This document shows, piece after piece, positions 32,791-43,624 of a stretch of DNA of 64,000 nucleotides. Where the stretch lies: contig NZ_MKSQ01000022.1 of NCBI RefSeq assembly GCF_001898115.1, forward strand, positions 1 through 64,000, written 5' to 3'. How positions within the stretch are numbered: the first letter of the stretch is position 1; every line of letters starts with the position of its first letter. This DNA is from Allobosea sp. 67-29 (lineage in GTDB: Bacteria; Pseudomonadota; Alphaproteobacteria; Rhizobiales; Beijerinckiaceae). The notes beneath the pieces are model-generated. The model ran no database searches. It saw only the letters and a program-made list of their open reading frames with translations, and was not told the origin of the DNA. A program made the position numbers and the translations under genes.

Positions 32791-33309
32791 ATGATGAGAC
32801 AGACACGGCGCCTGCTCTGGATGCTGCCCATTCTCGTCGTCGCGGCGAGCGGCGGCTGGCACTACGCCAGAGGCAGCACACATCCTCATACGCCGGACGC
32901 CATCCGGACCCTCCGTTTCGCACCTTACGCGCCGCAGAAGGCCGTCTATCACGTCACGGAAGGAGGGGGTTTCTTCCCGCGCAGTCGCTATCGCAACCTT
33001 CTGCAGATCGCCCGCAACCATGTCGACGCAGTCGGTGCCGGACGACTCGATCTGCGCATCATCCTGCAAGGCGACGGGATCGAGTTGCTCGAACTCGCCC
33101 GACGCGACCGCGACATCGCCGGCAGGATCGATGCCCTCAAGCGCGACGGGGTACGGTTTCTCGTCTGCCGGAACACCATCACCGGCCATGATCTGGATCC
33201 GGCCGAGGCGCTCTACGGCGTCGGTCCGGACGACATCGTGAAGGCGGGCATCGCCGAGGCGGCCGCGTTGGTCCAGAAGGGCTACGCCTACCTGAAGCCG
33301 CTCGGCTGA
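32791..33309 (+). CDS. DsrE-family protein with N-terminal membrane anchor
   Basis: 172 residues from ATG at 32791, with AAGGCGAG upstream. One hydrophobic segment (about 7-20) acts as signal peptide or anchor, so the domain probably sits in the periplasm. VYHVTEGGGFFPRSRYRNLL and IILQGDGIELLELARR (about 52-100), FLVCRNTITGHDL (one cysteine, about residue 130) and the C-terminal GYAYLKPLG match the DsrE/DsrF-like (intracellular sulfur oxidation) fold. Function unclear. Confidence 0.75.
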   Translation: MMRQTRRLLWMLPILVVAASGGWHYARGSTHPHTPDAIRTLRFAPYAPQKAVYHVTEGGGFFPRSRYRNLLQIARNHVDAVGAGRLDLRIILQGDGIELLELARRDRDIAGRIDALKRDGVRFLVCRNTITGHDLDPAEALYGVGPDDIVKAGIAEAAALVQKGYAYLKPLG

Positions 33310-33324
33310 CCACGGCGGCCATCT

Positions 33325-33708
33325 TCAGCCGATCCGCGCCGTGACCTCGATTTCCAGCTTCATCTCGGGCTTCAGCAGACCCGCCACGACGTAAATTCCG
33401 GCGGCGGGCCGGATCTCGCCGAAAACCTCGCCGCAGACTGCCAGGACGGGCTCGCAATAGCTGCGGTCGGTGACGAAATACTGCGCTCTCACGACACGGG
33501 CGAGCGAAGAGCCGGCCTCCTCCAGCACCGCGCCGATCGTCTTGAAGACGTTGCGCGCCTGTGCGGCCGGATCCTCCGGCAGCGTCATGGTGGCGTAGTC
33601 GTAGCCGGTCGTCCCCGAGACGAAGACGAAATCTCCGTCGACCACGGCGCGCGAATAGCCGAACGAGCGCTCGAAAGGCGAGCCGGTGGAAATCAGGTGG
33701 CGCGTCAT
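33325..33708 (-). CDS. RidA family protein
   Basis: 127 residues from ATG at 33708 with GGAG 8 bases upstream. The RidA/YjgF fold: FVFVSGTTGYDYATMTLPED, ARNVFKTIGAVLEEAGSSLA and VVRAQYFVTDR. True RidA hydrolyses reactive enamines such as 2-aminoacrylate using an Arg near position 105; here the C-terminal motif reads GEIRPAAGIYVVAGL, a variant often seen in Rid4-7 subgroups, so activity on enamines is not certain. Confidence 0.88.
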   Translation of the reverse strand: MTRHLISTGSPFERSFGYSRAVVDGDFVFVSGTTGYDYATMTLPEDPAAQARNVFKTIGAVLEEAGSSLARVVRAQYFVTDRSYCEPVLAVCGEVFGEIRPAAGIYVVAGLLKPEMKLEIEVTARIG

Positions 33709-33781
33709 GGCGGTATCTCCGGAGATGAACGCGGGATCCTCCGCGGAGCAGCCGCGCCACGCCACCCGTTTCCTGACGAGA

Positions 33782-34966
33782 TCAGACCCGCCCGCTCTTG
33801 AGCGCGCGCAGGACCTTTTCGCCTGGCCGGCCGGTCTGCTGCATGCCGAGCTTCGCCTCGATATCCTTGATCGCGGCGCGCGTGAGCGAACCGACGGCGC
33901 CGTCGGGTTCGCCGACATCGTAGCCGCGGGAAATGAGCAGGCGCTGCAGTTCGCGCCGCTGCTCGCGCGAAAGCGGCAGGTCGTCGGTCGGCCACCGTCC
34001 CTGCACGCCGGGCTTGCCGCGCAGCCGGTCGGACAGCAGCGAGATGGCCAGCGCGTATGAATCAGCTCCGTTGTAGCTGTAGGCGGCATCATAGTTCTTG
34101 AAGACGAGGAATGCCGGCCCGTTGCGGCCCGCCGGCATCAGCAGCCCGGCATTGCCGTGCCCGTCCAGCCGCGAGCCGTCGTATTTCACGATACCCTGTG
34201 CCGCCCAGTGCGCCAGCGGGCGCTTCGGGTTGCGGCCGGTCGTGCCGCGGTAGCCGTCCGGCACCCGCACCTCGTAGCCCCAGGTGGCACCGGTGACCCA
34301 GCCGGCCTTGTCCATGAAATTCGCCGTGGAATGCAGCGCATCGGGGATCGAATCGACCAGGTCTCGCCGGCCGTCGCCGTCGCCGTCGACGGCAAGCCGC
34401 AGATAGGTCGACGGGATGAACTGGGTATGCCCGAAGGCGCCGGCCCAGGACCCGACCAGCCGGTCCGGCCTGACGTCCCCGCGCTGGATGATCTGCAGCG
34501 TCGCGATCAGTTCGCCCTTGAAGAAGGCGTTGCGACGCGGCGCCAGGCAGGCGCCCGTCGCCAGCGACTGCACCAGCGGCCATTTGCCGCGCGCCTTGCC
34601 GAAATCGCTCTCGACGCCCCAGACGGCCGCGATGGTGTGCCGGTCCACGCCGAAGCGCCGCTCGGCCGCAGCGAAGACGGAGGCATATTGGCGCAGCATG
34701 CTGCGCCCCTCCGCGACCTTCTCGTCGTCGACGAGCGTGCCGAGATAGTCCCAGATCGGCGTCTTGAACTCCGGCTGGTTGTTCATCGCCTCGATGATCT
34801 TCATGTCCGGCTCGACGCCGGCCATGGCCCTGTCGAAGGTCGTTCCCGAGACACCCTTCGCCGCAGCAGCGGAACGCAGGCCGGAAAGGCAGGACTGGAA
34901 GCCCGGCTGGGCCGCGGCCGCCGAGGCGATGAGGACGAGGGGCAAGGCCAATGTGGTTGCGCGCAT
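33782..34966 (-). CDS. Lytic murein transglycosylase, MltB type, with PG-binding domain
   Basis: 394 residues. Signal peptide (1-19). SLT-like domain FQSCLSGLRSAAAAKGVS (about 21-38) with catalytic Glu in WGVESDFGKARGKWPLVQSL (about 116-135), HTQFIPSTY and YEVRVP; a C-terminal PG_binding_1 domain (about 330-392) with LQRLLISRGYDVGEPDGAVG. Cleaves glycan strands of peptidoglycan in the periplasm, making 1,6-anhydro ends. Upstream, a pair of GTTAAC sites (35014-35031) may be control elements. Confidence 0.92.
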   Translation of the reverse strand: MRATTLALPLVLIASAAAAQPGFQSCLSGLRSAAAAKGVSGTTFDRAMAGVEPDMKIIEAMNNQPEFKTPIWDYLGTLVDDEKVAEGRSMLRQYASVFAAAERRFGVDRHTIAAVWGVESDFGKARGKWPLVQSLATGACLAPRRNAFFKGELIATLQIIQRGDVRPDRLVGSWAGAFGHTQFIPSTYLRLAVDGDGDGRRDLVDSIPDALHSTANFMDKAGWVTGATWGYEVRVPDGYRGTTGRNPKRPLAHWAAQGIVKYDGSRLDGHGNAGLLMPAGRNGPAFLVFKNYDAAYSYNGADSYALAISLLSDRLRGKPGVQGRWPTDDLPLSREQRRELQRLLISRGYDVGEPDGAVGSLTRAAIKDIEAKLGMQQTGRPGEKVLRALKSGRV

Positions 34967-35013
34967 GGGTCTCCGCCGATTCGATTGGGTTCGCCGGCAA
35001 GCTAGGCGAGCGT

Positions 35014-35031
35014 GGTTAACGGAGGTTAACC
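35014..35031. promoter_or_regulatory. Twin GTTAAC palindrome upstream of mltB-like gene
   Basis: GGTTAAC-ggag-GTTAACC is a perfect palindrome 48-65 bases before the transglycosylase start codon. The two TTAA cores are 10 bases apart (6-base spacer). It resembles, but does not match, the CtrA consensus TTAA-N7-TTAA. Confidence 0.35.
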
Positions 35032-35206
35032 AGCGAGAATGGCGGCACGAAGAAGAGCGTTCGCAATGAGAAACGGCCGCGCAGGCCATGGACTGGATCG
35101 CCACGGTTGCAGCACAACGGTGCTGCGCGCCGCCGGCGCTTGGCCGTTCGCACACGGCAGTCGATACCGCTCGCCGCGCTCGTTTCCGATTCGTGAGGAC
35201 CTCGCC

Positions 35207-35503
35207 TTGAGAACGCTGTTGACCGCCGCCTGCCTCGCTGCCGGCGCCCTGCCCGCCCTGGCTGGCCCGACCTGCAGCCCGAGCGACTCGCATGCCCAGA
35301 TCCTCGGCTCCGCCACCATCGGCGACGTGCACCCGGCCTGGCACGGCCGCAAAGTCGGCTATGGCTGGTCGCTCCAGGTCCGGCGCGAGGATCATGACGA
35401 TGCCGGCATGACCTATTACGTCGGCGATCTCTACGATGCCCAGGGCAAGCTGGCGATGCGCAACATCTTCGCGCTCGACAGCGAATGGGAGTGTGGGCCC
35501 TGA
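35207..35503 (+). CDS. Small exported protein of unknown function
   Basis: 98 residues from a TTG at 35207, with GAGGA 7 bases upstream. This start places the signal peptide (LRTLLTAACLAAGALPALAG) at the N-terminus; a longer frame from 35039 would bury it. The mature part has the cysteines GPTCSPS and EWECGP at its two ends and a Trp-rich middle (WHGRKVGYGWSLQVRRED). No family recognised. Confidence 0.6.
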   Translation: MRTLLTAACLAAGALPALAGPTCSPSDSHAQILGSATIGDVHPAWHGRKVGYGWSLQVRREDHDDAGMTYYVGDLYDAQGKLAMRNIFALDSEWECGP

Positions 35504-35516
35504 CCCGTTCGCGCCG

Positions 35517-36653
35517 CTATCTGGCTGGCCGCACGCGCAGCAGCTTGCCGTCCTCCTCGTCGGTGAGAAGATAGAGGAAGCCGTCCGGTCCCTGGACGAC
35601 ATCGCGAATTCGCGCGTCGATATCGGTCAGCAGGCGCTCCTCGCCGGTGACTTTCTCGCCCTCGGTGGAGAGCCTGGTCAAAAGGCCGCCGGCAAGCGCG
35701 CCGACGAACAGCGAGTTCTTCCACTGCGGCCAGGCCGTCCCGGTATAGAAGGCCGCGCCGGAAGGGGCGATCGATGGGTCCCAATAGAACAGCGGCTGCT
35801 CCATGCCCGGCTTCGCCGTGCCCTCGCCGATCTTGGCGCCGGAATAGTCGACGCCATAGGTGATGACCGGCCAGCCGTAGTTCAGCCCGGCCTTGGGCGT
35901 GTTGATCTCGTCGCCCCCGCGCGCGCCATGCTCCGCCGTCCAGAGCTGGCCCGTATCGGGATGCAGCGCCGCGCCTTGCACGTTCCTGTGCCCGATCGAC
36001 CAGACCTCCCCCGCCCAGCCCGGCTTCCTGGGATTGTCGGCCGGGACGCTGCCGTCAGGGCGGATGCGGATGATCTTGCCAAGATGATTGGCCGGATTCT
36101 GCGCCTGGTCGCGCTGAGTATAGCGCTCGCCGACCGTGACGAAGAGGGCTCCGGTGCGGTCGAAGACGAGCCGCGATCCAAAATGCATGTTCGAGGCGAC
36201 CGTCGGCATCTGCCGAAAGATCACCGTGACGTCGCCCAGCGCCGTGCCCTGCTCGTTCAGCCGGCCGCGGGCGACGCTGGTGCCGTTTCCGCCGGCACGC
36301 GGCTCGGAGAAAGACAGGTAGATCAGCCGGTTCTGCGCGAACTCCGGATCCAGCGCGATGCCGAGCAGGCCGCCCTGCCCCCGCGCCATCACGCTTGGTA
36401 TGCCGCTGATCGGCCGCGAGAGCTTGCCGTCGGTCTCGACCAGCAGAAGCCGTCCCGGCCGCTCGGTGACGAGTGCGCGCCCATCCGGCAGGAAGGCGAG
36501 CCCCCAGGGATGTTCGAGCCCGCTCGCGACGGTGTCGACCGTCAGTTCACCGGCGCTCGACGGAAAGCGCTTCTGTGCGGCGGCCGGCAACGCCGGGCTC
36601 GCTATCGCCAGAATGATCCCGAGCGCGCCAACCAGTCCGAACCGCAGCATCAT
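35517..36653 (-). CDS. PQQ-dependent sugar dehydrogenase (aldose type), exported
   Basis: 378 residues with a signal peptide (about 1-26). Six-bladed beta-propeller of the soluble glucose/sorbosone dehydrogenase family: GLEHPWGLAFLPDGRALVTE, GGLLGIALDPEF, SNMHFGSRLVFD, GLNYGWPVITYG and IAPSGAAFYTG are the usual blocks, including the Arg and His cofactor contacts. Like E. coli YliI it likely oxidises aldoses at C1 using PQQ in the periplasm. It follows the oxidoreductase gene after 53 bases on the same strand. Confidence 0.9.
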   Translation of the reverse strand: MMLRFGLVGALGIILAIASPALPAAAQKRFPSSAGELTVDTVASGLEHPWGLAFLPDGRALVTERPGRLLLVETDGKLSRPISGIPSVMARGQGGLLGIALDPEFAQNRLIYLSFSEPRAGGNGTSVARGRLNEQGTALGDVTVIFRQMPTVASNMHFGSRLVFDRTGALFVTVGERYTQRDQAQNPANHLGKIIRIRPDGSVPADNPRKPGWAGEVWSIGHRNVQGAALHPDTGQLWTAEHGARGGDEINTPKAGLNYGWPVITYGVDYSGAKIGEGTAKPGMEQPLFYWDPSIAPSGAAFYTGTAWPQWKNSLFVGALAGGLLTRLSTEGEKVTGEERLLTDIDARIRDVVQGPDGFLYLLTDEEDGKLLRVRPAR

Positions 36654-36706
36654 CCGCTCCCTGCTTCACCCGATCGGAGACCGGAGATAGAGGGCAACGC
36701 CGCCGA

Positions 36707-38011
36707 TCACCAAGCCGTTGCGGCCAGCTCACGACGAAGTGAGACGATCGGCTGACTTTCGTCCAGCGTGACGTCAGCCTCGGTCACCGGCTGGTCAGCC
36801 GCGACATCACGCGTCAGCCTGACGCCATGGGCGAGCCCGATCGGCAAGGCGCGACAGGTCTTGCTCGCCGCGGCCGGCATCAACCGGCCATAGACGGTGT
36901 AGCCGCCCTCCCCGTCGAGCATCTCGCCAGCTTTAAGCGCGCGCTTGGCGACCGCGACGGCGTCGCCCCGCCAGCCGCGCGTCATGCCTGTCGGCTCACC
37001 GCGCAGCGCCGCGTTCAGCACCGAGATCGAGAGTTCGAGGCCGATCAGGTGGAAGGGCTTGTACATCGCGGCATAGCGGCCGGTCACGTCCGTCGGCAGG
37101 CCGTATTGCTTGAAGCAGGCGGCAGCGTAGTCGTTTGGAGCCTTGAGCACGACATAGACACCCCAGCGCAGATCGCGGAACACCGGCCGCCCGTCGCGCT
37201 CCAGCGAGGAGACGACCTCGACCATACCGTCGTGATCGAGCTGCCCGCCGACCGTCCGCGGCCGCAGGACATGGGCGAGATCGTCGACGCCGCAAGGCGG
37301 GAAGGCGAGCCCGGCCTCGGGTACGTCGAGTTCGCAGGCATTGGCGATCGCCGCCATCTCGATGGCCGATTTGGTGCCGTCGAGGAAGGAATTGAACATC
37401 TGCGGGTTCATGCCCGCAGCCTTCGCCGCCTCGGGCGTCAGGCCGTAATGCGTCCAGACGTCGTCAGGCGTGACGGTATGGTAAGCTGGTAGGTACTTGG
37501 TGCCCTTGCCGGCGGCGGCGACAACGAAGCCCGCCGCCCGTGCCCAGTCCACCATCTCGCTGACCAGCGCCGGCTGGTCGCCATAGGCCATCGAATAGAC
37601 AAGACCGGCCGCCTGCGCCTTGCGTGCCAGCACCGGCCCGACCAGCACGTCGGCCTCGACATTGACCATGACGACGTGCCGCCCGGCTTCGATCGCGGCC
37701 AGAGCGTGGCGCGCACCGGCCGCAGGGTGCCCCGTCGCTTCCAGCACGACCTCGACGCCGTCCGCCTGCGCCGCAGCCCTGCCGTCGTCGACGAAGCGGG
37801 TCCGCGCGATCCGGGCTTCGTCCCAGCCGACGTTGCGGCAGGCTGCCCTTGCGCGATCCGGGTCGAGATCCGCGATCGCCGCGACCTCCAGCCCCTCGAT
37901 ATGCGGCACCTGCGACAGGAACATCGAGCCGAATTTGCCGGCGCCGATCAGCGCCACGCGAACAGGCTTGCCCGCCTCGCGGCGGGCGGCGAGCTTTGGC
38001 ATCAGGTTCAT
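36707..38011 (-). CDS. NAD(P)-dependent oxidoreductase with C-terminal SAF-like domain
   Basis: 434 residues. N-terminal Rossmann fold VRVALIGAGKFGSMFLSQ (about 17-34) and an Idh/homoserine-dehydrogenase-like arrangement: VVLEATGHPAAGARHALAAI, GRHVVMVNVEADVLVG. The C-terminal region (about 350-434) has the pattern of a SAF domain, a small sugar-binding module (GVRLTRDVAADQPVTEADV). Family of sugar-acid oxidoreductases of unclear reaction. Second gene of the likely operon with the Bug-type binding protein before it (24 bases) and the sugar dehydrogenase after it (53 bases). Confidence 0.8.
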   Translation of the reverse strand: MNLMPKLAARREAGKPVRVALIGAGKFGSMFLSQVPHIEGLEVAAIADLDPDRARAACRNVGWDEARIARTRFVDDGRAAAQADGVEVVLEATGHPAAGARHALAAIEAGRHVVMVNVEADVLVGPVLARKAQAAGLVYSMAYGDQPALVSEMVDWARAAGFVVAAAGKGTKYLPAYHTVTPDDVWTHYGLTPEAAKAAGMNPQMFNSFLDGTKSAIEMAAIANACELDVPEAGLAFPPCGVDDLAHVLRPRTVGGQLDHDGMVEVVSSLERDGRPVFRDLRWGVYVVLKAPNDYAAACFKQYGLPTDVTGRYAAMYKPFHLIGLELSISVLNAALRGEPTGMTRGWRGDAVAVAKRALKAGEMLDGEGGYTVYGRLMPAAASKTCRALPIGLAHGVRLTRDVAADQPVTEADVTLDESQPIVSLRRELAATAW

Positions 38012-38035
38012 GATTTCACCTCGTCAGGAGCCCGG

Positions 38036-39010
38036 TCAGGCCGGCTGCACTCCCGCCTCGGCGATGATCTGCTTCCAGGTCTCGATCTCCTTGGCATGAT
38101 ACGGGCGAAACGCCTCGGGATCGCGCACCTTGAGGGTGAAGCCGAGCTTGATGATGGCGTCGCGCGTCGCCGGCTTGTTCAGCGAGGCGATGATCGCCTT
38201 GGAAAGCACGTGGAGTGCCGGCTGCGGCGTCTTGGCCGGCGCGAAGAACGCAGCCCAGGAATCGGCGTCGGCGTTACTGACGCCCTGCTCGCGCAGCGTC
38301 GGGATGGCCTTTGCCTGAGGGTTGCGCTCGGGGCTGGCGATGGCCAAAGCCCGCAGCGCCCCCGCGTTGATCTGCTCCAGCACGCTGGGCAACGTCGAAA
38401 CGGCGATGTCGATACGCCCGGCGACGATTTCCTGCACCAGCGGCGCCGCTCCCCGGAAGGGCACATGGGTCATCTTGATGCCGGTGCGCTGCATGAACAG
38501 CTCCATCGCCAGATGCGATCCGGAGCCCACTCCGGTCGAGCCGTAGTTGAGCTTGCCGGGCTCGGCCTTGGCGAGAGCGATCAGCTCCAGGATGGTCTTG
38601 GCCTGCAGGTCGTTGCGAACGACGAAGGCATGCTCGAAGGCGCCGACGCCGGCGAGCGGCGCGAAGTCCTTCACCGCGTCGTAGCCCGGGTCCTTCAGCA
38701 GGAACATGTTGTTGCCGTGCGTCTGGTTGTTGCCGAAGACGATGGTGTAGCCATCGGCCGCGCCATGGGCGACGGCGCGCGTCCCGACGGCGCCGGAAGC
38801 TCCCGCCCGGTTGTCGACGAGTACGTTGTGGCCGAAGGCGACGGACAGATCCTGCGCCACGAAGCGCGCGATCGCGTCGGTCGGCCCACCCGCCGGATAG
38901 GGCACGACGATGGTCACGACCTTTTCGGGAAAGCCCTCGGCGCGGACCAGGGACGGGGCAAGGGCGGCGCCGGCCATCAGGCCGAGCGCGGAACGGCGGG
39001 TCAACGACAT
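38036..39010 (-). CDS. Bug/TctC family solute-binding protein
   Basis: 324 residues from ATG at 39010, with GGGAGGAATT upstream. Twin-arginine-like signal MSLTRRSALGLMAGAALAPS. Typical TctC parts: VTIVVPYPAGGPTDAIARF, NRAGASGAVGTRAVAHGAADGYT, FRGAAPLVQEIVAGRIDIAV and a domain II hinge. Binds a carboxylic acid in the periplasm. The membrane subunits TctA and TctB are not in this window. It heads the operon with the SAF oxidoreductase and the sugar dehydrogenase and is divergent from the crotonase. Confidence 0.92.
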   Translation of the reverse strand: MSLTRRSALGLMAGAALAPSLVRAEGFPEKVVTIVVPYPAGGPTDAIARFVAQDLSVAFGHNVLVDNRAGASGAVGTRAVAHGAADGYTIVFGNNQTHGNNMFLLKDPGYDAVKDFAPLAGVGAFEHAFVVRNDLQAKTILELIALAKAEPGKLNYGSTGVGSGSHLAMELFMQRTGIKMTHVPFRGAAPLVQEIVAGRIDIAVSTLPSVLEQINAGALRALAIASPERNPQAKAIPTLREQGVSNADADSWAAFFAPAKTPQPALHVLSKAIIASLNKPATRDAIIKLGFTLKVRDPEAFRPYHAKEIETWKQIIAEAGVQPA

Positions 39011-39155
39011 CGAATTCCTCCCGGACGCCCGCCTGAATGGCGGGGCTGAATTGGTCGGAGATTTACGGGCAAAGGCCGCATGCGTCCAGCGGCGGAGCCC
39101 TCCGGCACGAACTCGCGTAACCTGGACGCGGGCCGGCACGCCAGGGAGATTCCTC

Positions 39156-39965
39156 ATGACAGTCCGCATCGAACGCGAAGGCCATGTCGCAACCGTCGTT
39201 CACAGCCGCCCCGAGGCGCGCAACGCGATGGATCCCGAAAGCGCGGAGGCGCTCGTGCGGGCCTTCGCGGAGCTCGACGCCGATCCCGATACCCGGGCGA
39301 TCGTGTTCTGGGGCGAAGGCGGCGCCTTCTGCGCGGGCTGGGACCTCAAATACGCCCAGGCTTTCACCGATCCCGCCCGCTTCCAGCACGAGATCGTCGC
39401 AGGCCTCGCCTTTCCGGCTTCGGGGCTCTCTCCACGCGGGCCGATGGGACCCTCACGGCTCGAGATGAGCAAGCCGCTGATCGCCGCGATCGAAGGCCCG
39501 GCGGTCGCGGGCGGCATGGAGCTGGCGCTCTGGTGCGACGTCCGCGTGATGGCGGAGGACGCCTATTTCGGCGTCTACTGCCGACGCTGGGGAATTCCGC
39601 TGATCGACGGCGGCACCGTACGGCTGCCCCGCCTCGTTGGCCAGGGCCGGGCGCTGGAGATCGTCATGACGGGACGCAAGGTCGAGGCGGAGGAAGCCCT
39701 GCGAATTGGCCTCTGCGAGAAACTTGTGCCGAAGGGAGATGCGCGGCGCGCGGCCGAGAGCCTCGCACATGAGATCGTCCGCTTCCCGCAAGGCGCCATG
39801 CTGGCCGACAGGGCCAGCGTGATCGCCGGACACGGCTTGCCGGTCCGCGAGGCGCTGATGCGGGAATGGAACCGCGGCGTCCACACCATCGCGGCCGAAG
39901 GCGCCGCCGGCGCCGGTCGTTTTGCCGCCGGCAAAGGGCGGGGCGGCGATTTCTCCGACATCTGA
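39156..39965 (+). CDS. Enoyl-CoA hydratase/isomerase (crotonase) family protein
   Basis: 269 residues from ATG at 39156 with AGGGAGA upstream. Oxyanion-hole motifs GAFCAGWDLKYAQ (about 55-67) and GPAVAGGMELALWCDVR (about 113-129), then YFGVYCRRWGIPLIDGGTVR. One of the usual two catalytic Glu positions looks changed, so the exact reaction (hydratase, isomerase or hydrolase) is uncertain. Divergent from the Bug-type binding protein with 145 bases between starts. Confidence 0.88.
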   Translation: MTVRIEREGHVATVVHSRPEARNAMDPESAEALVRAFAELDADPDTRAIVFWGEGGAFCAGWDLKYAQAFTDPARFQHEIVAGLAFPASGLSPRGPMGPSRLEMSKPLIAAIEGPAVAGGMELALWCDVRVMAEDAYFGVYCRRWGIPLIDGGTVRLPRLVGQGRALEIVMTGRKVEAEEALRIGLCEKLVPKGDARRAAESLAHEIVRFPQGAMLADRASVIAGHGLPVREALMREWNRGVHTIAAEGAAGAGRFAAGKGRGGDFSDI

Positions 39966-39982
39966 AGCGTCGGGGACCGCTT

Positions 39983-41831
<1,849 letters not shown>

Positions 41832-41836
41832 GCACG

Positions 41837-42259
41837 ATGACCAAGGGCGCCGCAACGCGCCGGACTATTCTGGCCGGGAGCTTCATGCTCCCGGCCTCTG
41901 TCGTTTTCGGGCAGGCGCCTGCGTCCCTCTCCGTGCGCGAAGCGTATGAAGCAGCGCGGTCGGGAGAGATCATTCTCGTCGACATCCGCAGCGCGGCCGA
42001 ATGGGCCGATACCGGCCTGCCGCAAGGCGCCGTGCCGCTCGATGTCGATGCGACCGCCTTCGATGTCAGGCTGGCGGGCTTGCGCCTCGACCATCCCGGC
42101 AAGCGCATCGTCCTGATCGACCGGACCGGCGCGCAGGCGATCGCCGTCGCGCAGAAGCTCGCCGGACGTGGCTGGCGTGAACTCGCAGGCGTGCGGGGCG
42201 GCATGCTCGGGCCGGGCGGCTGGCTGGCCGAGAAGCTGCCGGTGATGGCCTACCCCTGA
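41837..42259 (+). CDS. Exported rhodanese-like protein without catalytic cysteine
   Basis: 140 residues. N-terminus [20 protein letters not shown] is a twin-arginine-like signal. The domain (about 30-135) keeps [18 protein letters not shown] and [18 protein letters not shown], but where a rhodanese has the catalytic Cys loop it reads [20 protein letters not shown], so sulfur transfer is unlikely. It follows aspC by 5 bases and its 3' end overlaps the trmD 3' end by 10 bases on the opposite strand. Confidence 0.8.
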   Translation: MTKGAATRRTILAGSFMLPASVVFGQAPASLSVREAYEAARSGEIILVDIRSAAEWADTGLPQGAVPLDVDATAFDVRLAGLRLDHPGKRIVLIDRTGAQAIAVAQKLAGRGWRELAGVRGGMLGPGGWLAEKLPVMAYP

Positions 42260-42945
42260 TCGCGGTTGGCGAGCAGGTCCGGCCGCCTCTCCCGTGTGAT
42301 CCTCTCGGCCTCAGCCCTCCGCCATTTCGCGATGCGGGCGTGGTCGCCGGAGAGCAGCGCCTCGGGCAGGCCCCGGCCCTCCCATTCGCGCGGTCGCGTG
42401 TAATGCGGGTATTCGAGCAGCCCGTTCTCAAAGCTCTCGTCCTCGCCGGATGCAACCTTGCCCATCACGCCGGGTATCAGGCGCACGCAGGCGTCGAGCA
42501 GGGTCAGCGCCGCCATCTCGCCGCCGGAGAGGATGTAGTCTCCGATCGAGACCTCGATCAGGTTGCGCCCCTCGATCACCCGCTCGTCGACGCCCTCGAA
42601 GCGTCCGCAGACGATGACGAGGCCGGGGCCCTCAGCCCAATCGCGGACCTTTTCCTGCTTGAGCGGCCGTCCGCGCGGCGACATCAGCAGACGCGGGCGC
42701 TCGTCATCCGCCGGCACGGCAGCATCGATCGCTGCCGCCAGCACGTCACAGCGCAGCACCATGCCTGCGCCGCCGCCGGCCGGATTGTCGTCGACATTGC
42801 GATGCCGGCCGATGCCGTGCTCGCGGATCTGATGGGTGTCGAGGGACCAAAGCCCCTTGCGCAACCCCTCGCCCGCGAGCGAGACGCCGAGTGGCCCCGG
42901 AAACATTTCCGGATAGAGCGTCAGGATCGAAGCGCGGAAGGGCAT
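42250..42945 (-). CDS. trmD: tRNA (guanine-N1)-methyltransferase
   Basis: 231 residues from ATG at 42945 (an in-frame TTG at 42957 is less likely). Methylates G37 of tRNAs that read codons starting with C, preventing frameshifts. SPOUT fold with the trefoil-knot SAM site: [22 protein letters not shown] segment [37 protein letters not shown] and the [21 protein letters not shown] [17 protein letters not shown]. Last gene of the ffh-rpsP-rimM-HAD series; starts 4 bases after the HAD stop codon. The dimer interface Asp is kept. Confidence 0.97.
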   Translation of the reverse strand: MPFRASILTLYPEMFPGPLGVSLAGEGLRKGLWSLDTHQIREHGIGRHRNVDDNPAGGGAGMVLRCDVLAAAIDAAVPADDERPRLLMSPRGRPLKQEKVRDWAEGPGLVIVCGRFEGVDERVIEGRNLIEVSIGDYILSGGEMAALTLLDACVRLIPGVMGKVASGEDESFENGLLEYPHYTRPREWEGRGLPEALLSGDHARIAKWRRAEAERITRERRPDLLANRDQG

Positions 42946-42949
42946 GCCT

Positions 42950-43624
42950 TCAAGCAAACCGCAGCGCCGACAAACCGTCCAGCGCCGTGAAGTCCGGAAC
43001 CGAGGCGATCAGGTTGGCGTAAGACGCGAAGCCCTCGGGGCCGAGCAGGGTGAGCAAAGCGACGGCCCGCATGCCGGCGCGGCGCGCCGCCTCGACGCCG
43101 AGCGGCGCATCCTCGAAGACGATGCAATCGGCGGGATCGACCTTCATCCGCTCGGCCGCGGCGAGGAACATGTCGGGATGCGGCTTGCCGCGAAAACCCT
43201 GGCTCGGCGAAACGATCGTCGCGAAGCGCTGGCGCAGGCCGAGCGTGTCGAGGACAACCTCGATATTGTCAGGCGGCGCGGCTGTGCCGACCGCCATCGG
43301 CACCCCAGCCGCGTCCGCACGCGCCATCAGCTCGAGCAGGCCGGCCGTCGCAGCGACATGCGGGCGATAGGCCTCGCGGTAGAGCGCTTCCTTGGCATCG
43401 CCCATCGCGGCGATCTCGTCGGCCGTGGCGTGCGGAAAGTACGGTCCAACGATCTCGGCCAGCGCCATGCCGGCCGTGCGCGCCGAAAAGGTTTCGCGGT
43501 CGAAGGGCAGTTCATTGGCGACGTGCCAGCTCTCCCAGGCATCGTCATGGAAACGCATGTTGTCGACGATGGTGCCGTCCATGTCGAAGATCAGCGCGCG
43601 GGCGGGCCTATCGCTCGGCATCAT
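42950..43624 (-). CDS. HAD superfamily hydrolase (phosphoglucomutase/phosphatase type)
   Basis: 224 residues. Motif [19 protein letters not shown] (DxD nucleophile, about 13-30), motif II TAAPP, motif III Lys in [17 protein letters not shown] and motif [18 protein letters not shown]. The helical cap belongs to the beta-phosphoglucomutase/sugar phosphatase group, so it likely acts on a small phosphorylated metabolite. It overlaps the 3' end of rimM by 17 bases and ends 4 bases before trmD, so is inserted into the ribosome-maturation operon. Start at 43621 also possible. Confidence 0.92.
   Translation of the reverse strand: MMPSDRPARALIFDMDGTIVDNMRFHDDAWESWHVANELPFDRETFSARTAGMALAEIVGPYFPHATADEIAAMGDAKEALYREAYRPHVAATAGLLELMARADAAGVPMAVGTAAPPDNIEVVLDTLGLRQRFATIVSPSQGFRGKPHPDMFLAAAERMKVDPADCIVFEDAPLGVEAARRAGMRAVALLTLLGPEGFASYANLIASVPDFTALDGLSALRFA

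Noticed and set aside
35039..35206. N-terminal extension of the exported protein that ends at 35503
   Set aside because: The extension would bury a clear signal peptide; the TTG at 35207 has a ribosome site.
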